A stretch of 64,000 nt of DNA. Origin: Bacteroidales bacterium (GTDB taxonomy: Bacteria > Bacteroidota > Bacteroidia > Bacteroidales > ML635J-15). Location of the stretch: positions 62,001-126,000 of the forward strand of contig JAISPG010000056.1 of NCBI GenBank assembly GCA_031275085.1, written 5' to 3'. The notes below the pieces were generated by a model. That model made no database searches. It saw nothing but the letters and a program-made list of their open reading frames with translations, and was not told where the DNA came from. This document shows, piece after piece, positions 54,964-61,999 of the stretch. The position numbers and the translations under genes are program-made. Numbering within the stretch: the stretch's first letter is position 1; each line of letters opens with the position of its first letter.

Positions 54964-57900
54964 ATGATAAAAAAGAGGATAATAATTATTTCAATTATAA
55001 TAATTGTAATAATTTTAGGAATAATAACATGGAACAAATTTGCATCAAAAACAAGAATAGCTCTTGTAAATTTTCAGCAGTTTCAGATCACAAGTGTAAT
55101 CAAATCTAATACCGACAATTTTGTAAAATATGATATTATTACCACCGAACAACTCAATAAGCTAAAAAATTACGACTTTGTGATGATATTCGGTATGGGA
55201 TTAAATATTACTGCCGATCAGAGAAATATCATACAAAACACAGCGGAAAAGGGTACTCCTTTACTGGTTTATGCTGCAACAAATCCCGAGAATAATATAA
55301 GCAATCTTGACAGTATTCAAAAAGAAGAAGTTGTTGCCTATTTGCAAAACGGGAATCGCAAAAACTACCAAAACCTTGCAAAATATGTAAGAAAAAATAT
55401 TGATAAAAAAACATTTTTTGTTGAAATACCTGAACCTGTTACAGAAAGCGCATACGATGTTCTTTATCACTTAGACGATAATGTATCATTTTCCACAGTA
55501 ACAGAATACCAGTCATATCTTGAAAAGAATAATTTTTATAAAGAAGGAGCTCCTAAAATTGCCATATTAGGCGGATTAAATGATCCTTTCAGCGGGAACA
55601 GGGATAATATCGACAGTATGATCATACAATTCCAGAATTCAGGATTAAATGTATATCCGATATCGTCAATGATGAGCCGCCTTGATCTTCTCAGGGAAAT
55701 TGAACCCGATGCAGTAGTGCACTTTGCACACGGGCGTATGGCAATGGGACAGGCAGAGGCAGCAGTAGAATGGCTTAAAGCAAAAAATATCCCGGTCTTT
55801 GCACCGATTACGACATTACAAACTCAAAAAGAATGGGAAGAAGACAAGATGGGAATGTTCGGAGGTTTTATGTCTCAGAGTGTTGTAGTTCCCGAATTGG
55901 ATGGCGCTATTTATCCTTATGTTGTAAATTCCCAGGAAATTGATAAAGACGGATTATATTTATTCAAAGCTATACCGGAAAGGTTAAAAAGATTCACTCA
56001 AATAATAAATAATTTTATCTCATTAAAACATAAAAATAATTCTGAAAAAAAGATTGCAATATACTATTTCAAAGGCGTAGGACAAGAATCACTTGTAGCA
56101 CAGGGACTTGAAACCGTCCCATCTCTTTATAATCTTTTAAAGAGGCTGAAATCGGAAGGTTATAAAGTTGATAATCTGCCTGCTACTGAAAAAGAATTTG
56201 AGCAACTTCTTATGACACAAGGTGCAGTTTTCAGCACTTATGCAGAAGGAGCCTTTGACGATTATCTAAAAAAAGGTAATCCTGCGTTGATAGAGAAATC
56301 AGAATATGAGTCATGGACAGGTAAAGCTATGCCTGAAAAAATCTATTCAAATGTTGTGGACATATATGGCGAAGCTCCGGGAAGATATATGAGTGTAAAA
56401 AAAGATGATAAAGAATATCTTGCTGTTGCACGTATTGAACTTGGAAATATAGTATTATTACCTCAACCTATGGCAGGTTTAGGAGAAGATGATTTTGCAA
56501 TAGTTCACGGAACCGAAGCAGCTCCGCCACATACTTATATAGGAGCATATTTATGGTCACAATATTCTTTTAAAGCTGATGCAATTTTGCATTTCGGGAC
56601 TCACGGCAGTCTGGAGTTTACACCACAAAAACAAGTAGCATTAAGCAGTAATGACTGGCCCGATATTCTTGTAGGTCAGGTTCCTCATTTCTATTATTAT
56701 ACCATTGGAAATATCGGAGAAAGCATGATGGCAAAACGACGTTCTTATGCCACAACCATATCTTATCTGACTCCGCCGTTTATGGAAAGCGAAACACGAG
56801 GACAATTTAAAACTCTACAAACCAATATACGTGATTATTACAATGTATCTGAAAACAATCAGTCTCAGGTATCTTTAGCTGTAAAAAAAGTTACAGTTGA
56901 AATGGGATTACACCGTGAATTAAGATTAGACAGCATTCTGTCGAAACCTTATACTACAGAAGAAATAGAACGCATAGAAAATTTTGCAGAAGAAATTTCA
57001 AATGAAAAAATGACCGGTCAGCTTTATATTACAGGAATCCCCTATGATAGTGACAAAATACGTTCATCAGTCCTTGCAATGTGTACTGATCCTATTGCAT
57101 ATAGTTTATCTGCTCTGGACAGGCAAACCGGAAAAATAACAGATAAACAGCTTGAAAATAAAAGTTTGTTTACTCAACGCTATATTGAACCTTCAAAAAT
57201 TCTTGTAAATCAAATCCTTGATGGAAAACCTGTAACCAATGAATTAATTTGCAAACTTTCGGGAATTAGTATGAAAGAATTACAGGAAGCTAAGGGTATT
57301 CTTAATTCTCCTACAAAAGGGATGGTTATGGTAAGTATGAATAATAGCAGTTCCGATTCAAAAAATGAGACTTCAAAATCCGGTGGTGGACATCCTGCCT
57401 GGATTCCCAAAATCGGAAAACGTCCTGAGGAGACCAAACAACAAAGTAAAGAATATATTGATGTAAAAAACAGTGGAGGTCATCCTGCAAATATCCCAAA
57501 AACGGGAGAAATGCCTGATTCAATAAAACAAATGTCGGCAATCCAAAATAATTCCAAAACCGAATATACAAAAGAACAGAAAGAGCATGCACGTGCAATT
57601 GTAGAACTGGAAAGGACATTAAATAATGTTCTGAACTACCAAAATGCGCTTATTCAAAGTCCTGAAACAGAGCTTAATTCCATACTTAACGCTCTTTCGG
57701 GAGGATATATTGCTCCTTCGCCGGGAGGCGATGCTGTAGCAAATCCTAATGCAGTTCCTACAGGACGTAATCTGTATGCTATCAATGCTGAAGCTACTCC
57801 TTCTGAAGTTGCATGGGAGAAAGGAATCACACTGGTAAATACAACATTAGAACAATATAAAAAACAACACGGAGAATATCCGAAAAAAATCAGTTATACT

Positions 57901-59262
57901 TTCTGGAGCAGCGAATTTATAGAAAGTGAAGGTACTACAATAGCTCAGGCTCTTTATATGCTTGGTATCGAACCTGTTCGCGATGCTTTTGGACGTGTTC
58001 AGGATATAAGATTAATCCCTTCCGAAAGCCTTGGACGTCCGCGGATAGACATTGTGGTACAAACTTCAGGACAATTCAGGGATCTTGCTGCTTCACGCCT
58101 GAATCTGATAAGTAGAGCTGTTGAAATGGCAGCATCTTCAGATAATGACAAATTCGGAAATTATGTTTCGGAAAGCACTATAGAAATAGAGCGTCAACTC
58201 GTTAATAACGGAGTGCCACCAAAAGATGCCCGTGAAATGTCCTCGCAGCGTATTTTCGGAGGCGTTAACGGAATGTATGGAACCGGAATTCAGGAAATGG
58301 TAAAGAGCGGAGATAAATGGGAAAATGAAAAAGAAATTGCCGAAACTTATATTAAAAACATGGGTGCAGTTTATGGTAGTGATAAAAACTGGGGTGAATA
58401 TCATTCAGGCTTGCTTCATGCCGTGCTGCATAATACAGATATTGTTGTACAACCACGCCAGAGCAACACATGGGGAGCACTGAGCCTTGATCATGTTTTT
58501 GAATTTATGGGTGGAATAAACCTTGCAGTACGGGATGTTACCGGAAAAGATCCTGATGCATATTTTGCAGATTACCGCAACCGTAACAATGTAAAAATAC
58601 AGGAATTAAAAGAAGCAATTGGTGTTGAATCACGTACCACTGTATTTAATCCGGCTTACATTAAGGAAGTAATGAAAGGTAAAGCCTCAAGTGCATCTCA
58701 GATTACAGAAGTTGTTACAAACACTTATGCATGGAATGTAATGAAACCTGATGTTATTGATAACGAAATGTGGGATCAGATATATGATGTATATGTTAAA
58801 GACTCTTATGGACTTGGTGTCCGGAACTTCTTTAAATCGGAAAATCCGGCAGCATTGCAGGAAATAACTGCTGTTATGATGGAAACGGCACGTAAAGGAA
58901 TGTGGAAAGCTACTGAACAACAATTGATCGATATTGCCGGGTTACATACTGATCTCGTAAAAGAATTTGGTCCCAACGGTTCAGGATTTGCCGGTTCAAA
59001 TTCAAAGCTACAGGACTTTATTGCTCAAAATGTAAATCAGAAAAATGCAAATGAATATAAAGACCAGATCGAAAAAATGAAAACTGCAAATCCTGATCCG
59101 GACATTATTAAAGATGGAATGGTACTGAAAAGGGATAGCTACAATCAACATGAAAACGGTGAAAAAAATTCATTGAATGGTGTTATTGTAGTTTCGGTGG
59201 TTTTGATTGCATTTGTGGTGTTGTTGACCATATTAAGAAAAAAAAGAAGAAAGGAGAAGTAA
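54964..59262 (+). CDS. hmuS: CobN-like membrane-anchored chelatase, HmuS-like
   Basis: A 1,432-residue CobN/BchH-type protein with one membrane span at each end (about residues 5-22 and 1405-1425), so both ends are anchored. The CobN core is clear (FAHGRMAMGQAEAAVEWL, GEAPGRYM, VHGTEAAPPHTYIGAYLWSQY, ILHFGTHGSLEFTPQKQ, GGYIAPSPGGDAV and later QRIFGGVNGMYGTGIQ). Residues about 785-880 are a poorly conserved linker holding two copies of GGHPAxIPKxG (His810, His840). HmuS of Bacteroides has been described as a heme dechelatase, releasing iron; that activity is taken from the family. No AAA+ partners (CobS/CobT, ChlI/ChlD) are encoded here; TolQ/ExbB- and ExbD-like genes follow instead. Confidence 0.92.
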   Translation: MIKKRIIIISIIIIVIILGIITWNKFASKTRIALVNFQQFQITSVIKSNTDNFVKYDIITTEQLNKLKNYDFVMIFGMGLNITADQRNIIQNTAEKGTPLLVYAATNPENNISNLDSIQKEEVVAYLQNGNRKNYQNLAKYVRKNIDKKTFFVEIPEPVTESAYDVLYHLDDNVSFSTVTEYQSYLEKNNFYKEGAPKIAILGGLNDPFSGNRDNIDSMIIQFQNSGLNVYPISSMMSRLDLLREIEPDAVVHFAHGRMAMGQAEAAVEWLKAKNIPVFAPITTLQTQKEWEEDKMGMFGGFMSQSVVVPELDGAIYPYVVNSQEIDKDGLYLFKAIPERLKRFTQIINNFISLKHKNNSEKKIAIYYFKGVGQESLVAQGLETVPSLYNLLKRLKSEGYKVDNLPATEKEFEQLLMTQGAVFSTYAEGAFDDYLKKGNPALIEKSEYESWTGKAMPEKIYSNVVDIYGEAPGRYMSVKKDDKEYLAVARIELGNIVLLPQPMAGLGEDDFAIVHGTEAAPPHTYIGAYLWSQYSFKADAILHFGTHGSLEFTPQKQVALSSNDWPDILVGQVPHFYYYTIGNIGESMMAKRRSYATTISYLTPPFMESETRGQFKTLQTNIRDYYNVSENNQSQVSLAVKKVTVEMGLHRELRLDSILSKPYTTEEIERIENFAEEISNEKMTGQLYITGIPYDSDKIRSSVLAMCTDPIAYSLSALDRQTGKITDKQLENKSLFTQRYIEPSKILVNQILDGKPVTNELICKLSGISMKELQEAKGILNSPTKGMVMVSMNNSSSDSKNETSKSGGGHPAWIPKIGKRPEETKQQSKEYIDVKNSGGHPANIPKTGEMPDSIKQMSAIQNNSKTEYTKEQKEHARAIVELERTLNNVLNYQNALIQSPETELNSILNALSGGYIAPSPGGDAVANPNAVPTGRNLYAINAEATPSEVAWEKGITLVNTTLEQYKKQHGEYPKKISYTFWSSEFIESEGTTIAQALYMLGIEPVRDAFGRVQDIRLIPSESLGRPRIDIVVQTSGQFRDLAASRLNLISRAVEMAASSDNDKFGNYVSESTIEIERQLVNNGVPPKDAREMSSQRIFGGVNGMYGTGIQEMVKSGDKWENEKEIAETYIKNMGAVYGSDKNWGEYHSGLLHAVLHNTDIVVQPRQSNTWGALSLDHVFEFMGGINLAVRDVTGKDPDAYFADYRNRNNVKIQELKEAIGVESRTTVFNPAYIKEVMKGKASSASQITEVVTNTYAWNVMKPDVIDNEMWDQIYDVYVKDSYGLGVRNFFKSENPAALQEITAVMMETARKGMWKATEQQLIDIAGLHTDLVKEFGPNGSGFAGSNSKLQDFIAQNVNQKNANEYKDQIEKMKTANPDPDIIKDGMVLKRDSYNQHENGEKNSLNGVIVVSVVLIAFVVLLTILRKKRRKEK

Positions 59263-59312
59263 ATTAGTAATAAGTAGTGAATATAAAATGTTAAATATTT
59301 CTAATTAATTTT

Positions 59313-60002
59313 ATGGAACTTATTATACAAATATTAATGTTGTTTATTGTCATAAACTGCCTTCTGAAACTTAGCTTCTGGAAGTTATGGCAGACTATAA
59401 TATTCGGGTTAGTATGTTCGGGTTTTATATTATATACATGTCAATATGCAATTACGCAATCGAAGACACAACTTTATGATTATCTGCAAAATACCAAGAT
59501 AATGCAGGACATGGCTGTCTTTGTTACAGTTGAGTCAGTATTATGTCTTGCATTTTGTTTCGTATCGTTAAAATCTATAAACGGAGAAAAAAACAACAAA
59601 TGGTTTAAAGTCCTGAACTGGTATCCCGGATTACTTATTTTTCCTGTTCTGTTCTATATCCTTACTCAGACTATATATGCAATGCCGGGTACAAATTTTT
59701 CAATCATTTCTTATATTCTGGCAGGTGTCGTATTTATAGCATTTCCTGCATTAAGTTATTTTTTCAGATACTTATTGCCTGAAAAAGAATTACGCCTCGA
59801 AGTGTATTTTTTAGTGAGTTTATTTGTATGTCTTATCGGTTTGATTACAACTGTCAATGACACCGTAGTTTATGCAAGAAATGAAACTCCTCTGAATATA
59901 AAAGCTTTGATAATATCAGGCGGAATATTTGTTGTAATGTTCTTTATAGGTTATTTGTGGAATAAGATAAAGTGGATAATTTTTAGAAAAAGAAAAAACT
60001 AA
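59313..60002 (+). CDS. hmuT: HmuT-like integral membrane protein
   Basis: A 229-residue inner-membrane protein with about six spans (for example IIQILMLFIVINCLLKL, FGLVCSGFILYTCQYAI and the last IISGGIFVVMFFIGYLW) and a basic C-terminus (WIIFRKRKN). It matches by position and size the HmuT protein of the hmu operon, whose role is not established. It lies 50 bp after hmuS and 18 bp before the TolQ-like gene. The name is given on synteny, since no motif of known function is visible. Confidence 0.72.
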   Translation: MELIIQILMLFIVINCLLKLSFWKLWQTIIFGLVCSGFILYTCQYAITQSKTQLYDYLQNTKIMQDMAVFVTVESVLCLAFCFVSLKSINGEKNNKWFKVLNWYPGLLIFPVLFYILTQTIYAMPGTNFSIISYILAGVVFIAFPALSYFFRYLLPEKELRLEVYFLVSLFVCLIGLITTVNDTVVYARNETPLNIKALIISGGIFVVMFFIGYLWNKIKWIIFRKRKN

Positions 60003-60020
60003 ATTATATAAATTAAGATT

Positions 60021-60629
60021 ATGGAAGAAATTTCAAAAATATTGTTCTGGGTATCCAATAGCTTATTAATTCCGGATATTATATTATTGTTGGCATTATT
60101 TGCACGTTCTTTACTGTTGATAGGAAGTTTTTACAATCAGTATATGGTAAAACGTAAAAATGATAAACTACTGAACAGTAAAATAAAGAATCTGAGCACA
60201 TTAAATATTAATGAGTTTAAGAATTTATTACCATCCAGGGACAATTCGCTATTCATTAAATATATGCGTGACCTTTTAACAAATCCGCCAAGTGAAGCAT
60301 ATTCAGATTTTTTGATTTCAAATTTTGAAAATGAAGCTGAAAAAGATACATCCCTGTCGAAAATATTATCGAAAATGGGTCCTATATTAGGGCTTGTCGG
60401 AACTCTTATAGCAATGAGCCCTGCACTGGTAGGATTATCTATGGGTGATATTTCGGGAATGGCTTATAATATGCAGATTGTTTTTGCTACAACTGTTGTA
60501 GGACTGGTAATAAGTTCGGTAGGACTCGTTACATTACAATTCAAACAACGCTGGTATGCTAAAGATGTAAATAATCTCGACTATGTTTCGAGAATTTTAA
60601 CAGAAAGGGATAACTGTTATGAAATGTAA
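60021..60629 (+). CDS. hmuU: MotA/TolQ/ExbB-type proton channel protein, HmuU-like
   Basis: A 202-residue inner-membrane protein with three spans. The TolQ/ExbB region is MGPILGLVGTLIAMSPALVGLS, then NMQIVFATTVVGLVISSVGLV, which carries the conserved Thr/Gly of the pore helices. An N-terminal span and a cytoplasmic loop of about 80 residues precede them, as in ExbB. These proteins form a pentamer that passes protons to drive a periplasmic partner. HmuV overlaps its end by 11 bp, consistent with a TolQ-TolR-like pair. Confidence 0.9.
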   Translation: MEEISKILFWVSNSLLIPDIILLLALFARSLLLIGSFYNQYMVKRKNDKLLNSKIKNLSTLNINEFKNLLPSRDNSLFIKYMRDLLTNPPSEAYSDFLISNFENEAEKDTSLSKILSKMGPILGLVGTLIAMSPALVGLSMGDISGMAYNMQIVFATTVVGLVISSVGLVTLQFKQRWYAKDVNNLDYVSRILTERDNCYEM

Positions 60630-60963
60630 AAGAGGAAGGCGTGTAAGTAAATTTTCACGTGATGAGGATTCTGATCCGTTAAGTGTTGTCGTAAATTTAT
60701 TTGATGTTGCAATGGTTTTTGCCGTAGCACTAATGGTCGCAATGGTTATGCATATGAATATGACCGAAATCTTTACTCAGGAAGATTATACAATAATCAA
60801 AAATCCGGGTAAGGAAAATATGGAAATAATAACCAAAGAAGGACATAAAATAAATAAATATACGCCTTCCGATGACCAATCATCTTCATCACAAAAGAAA
60901 GGGCGAAAAGTCGGTATTGCATATGAACTTGAAAATGGTGAAATTATTTATATTCCTGAATAA
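60619..60963 (+). CDS. hmuV: DUF2149-type, ExbD/TolR-like small membrane protein, HmuV-like
   Basis: A 114-residue protein with a basic cytoplasmic N-terminus, one span (about residues 24-46, NLFDVAMVFAVALMVAMVMH) and a periplasmic tail. The Asp29 at the start of the span matches the essential Asp of ExbD, TolR and MotB (typical pattern LVDVMLVLL), which accepts protons from the ExbB-type pore. The family is DUF2149, seen elsewhere beside CobN and TolQ-like genes. The tail is hydrophilic with a Ser/Lys-rich patch and ends YELENGEIIYIPE. It overlaps hmuU by 11 bp and is the last gene of the operon. Confidence 0.85.
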   Translation: MKCKRGRRVSKFSRDEDSDPLSVVVNLFDVAMVFAVALMVAMVMHMNMTEIFTQEDYTIIKNPGKENMEIITKEGHKINKYTPSDDQSSSSQKKGRKVGIAYELENGEIIYIPE

Positions 60964-61071
60964 ACCGATAAGAACTTTTTTATTAGACTAATGTGAGAGT
61001 TATGTGTTACGTAAATCAGTAAAGTGTTGAATTACCAAATAAAATTAAGAATTAGGAATTAAAAATTAAAA

Positions 61072-61170
61072 ATGCGATGAACTGAGCGCCGGCTACTGAG
61101 CGGCGACTGGTGAGCGCAGTCGAACCAAGCCGAAGTAAGTCGAACCAAGCCGAAGTTAAGAATTAAGAAT
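61072..61170. repeat. Second copy of the GC-rich dispersed repeat, inverted
   Basis: ATGCGATGAACTGAGCG, then GCGGCGACTGGTGAGCG and TCGAACCAAGCCGAAGTTAA match the reverse complement of 31241-31330. The unit number differs, and the GTCGAACCAAGCCGAAGT segment is duplicated here (61119-61156). The flanks TTAAGAATTAAGAATG also match. Confidence 0.85.
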
Positions 61171-61330
61171 GAGTTACAGGAGTGTTAGCGATCTCACGAG
61201 TGAAGTGAGTAAAGTTAATTAAGACAAAATAGTGAGCCCTTAAGCCATTAGGAGTAAAATAATTAGTGATATTGTAACTGATAATACATTCCATTAGATC
61301 AGGTAAAAAACAAGTTAATTAAAAGATTTT

Positions 61331-61360
61331 TTTGAAAGAAAAAATAAAATCATATTTTTG
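61331..61360 (+). promoter_or_regulatory. Promoter of the small lipoprotein gene
   Basis: TTTG (61331-61334), 18 nt and TATTTTTG (61353-61360), 37 bp before the ATG at 61398. Its position inside the frame that opens at 61332 supports the later start. Confidence 0.6.
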
Positions 61361-61397
61361 CAAAGTATTTAAAAATTTAATATTAAAAAGAATTATT

Positions 61398-61937
61398 ATG
61401 AAAAAAATAATCAGTTTTTTGGTTTTTGTAGCATTATTTTCTTTAGCTTTTGTTAGCTGTGATGATGATAAGACAATAGAAGATCTTACCGGAAGTATGA
61501 ACGTAACTGTTGACGGGACAAATGATAATTTTTCTGCTGTATATTTTCAGTATACCGGAAATAAGACAATCATTTCAAGTGGAAAAATAAATATCACTTT
61601 AGATGGGCAAACAACCGGTGAATATACATTAGGACTTGGAAAAAATGCTACTTCAGCAGCAACTGGAATTATTTCAGGAGGAATTTCTGCAATAACCTCA
61701 GGAAATACACTGGTTTATACATCGACTGCATCTTTAGCAGCTACACAAACAAGTGTTTATGGAACATTAACTATTACAGAAGCATCAAATGATAAACTTG
61801 AAGGTACTTTCTCCACTACAGTTACAGAACTTTCAAATTTAACAGATTTAAATCTGGAAAGTATTTTAGCAATTTTAAGAGGAAGTGAAAGTTCAACAAT
61901 TGAAGGATCATTTAAAGCAGTCAGCTATTCCAACTAA
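61398..61937 (+). CDS. Small lipoprotein, beta-rich
   Basis: A 179-residue lipoprotein. The ATG at 61398 begins MKKIISFLVFVALFSLAFVSC with the lipid Cys21, followed by acidic residues (DDDKTIEDL), consistent with surface display. The body is Ser/Thr/Gly-rich and beta-rich, with a DUF6252-like rhythm (GSMNVTVDGTNDNFSAVYFQ; LEGTFSTTVTEL; TIEGSFKAVSYS), but I could not assign it securely. It has its own promoter and a bidirectional terminator. The function is unknown. Confidence 0.72.
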   Translation: MKKIISFLVFVALFSLAFVSCDDDKTIEDLTGSMNVTVDGTNDNFSAVYFQYTGNKTIISSGKINITLDGQTTGEYTLGLGKNATSAATGIISGGISAITSGNTLVYTSTASLAATQTSVYGTLTITEASNDKLEGTFSTTVTELSNLTDLNLESILAILRGSESSTIEGSFKAVSYSN

Positions 61938-61955
61938 AAATTAAGATAAATTTAA

Positions 61956-61998
61956 TAAAAGAAACAGTCTAAAAAAGTTTTTTTAGACTGTTTCTTTT
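61956..61998. terminator. Bidirectional terminator
   Basis: A 20-bp perfect stem, AAAAGAAACAGTCTAAAAAA (61956-61975) with its complement (61979-61998), and A/T-rich ends on both sides. It lies between two convergent genes, 2 bp from the stop at 62000. Confidence 0.9.
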
Positions 61999-61999
61999 A

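Larger units (their letters stand above)
60964..61397. other. Intergenic region holding GC-rich repeats
   Basis: No gene is supported here. The stretch holds the GC-rich repeat at 61072-61170, a related GATCTCACGAGTGAAGTGAG patch at about 61190-61209, and the promoter of the next gene. Confidence 0.6.
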
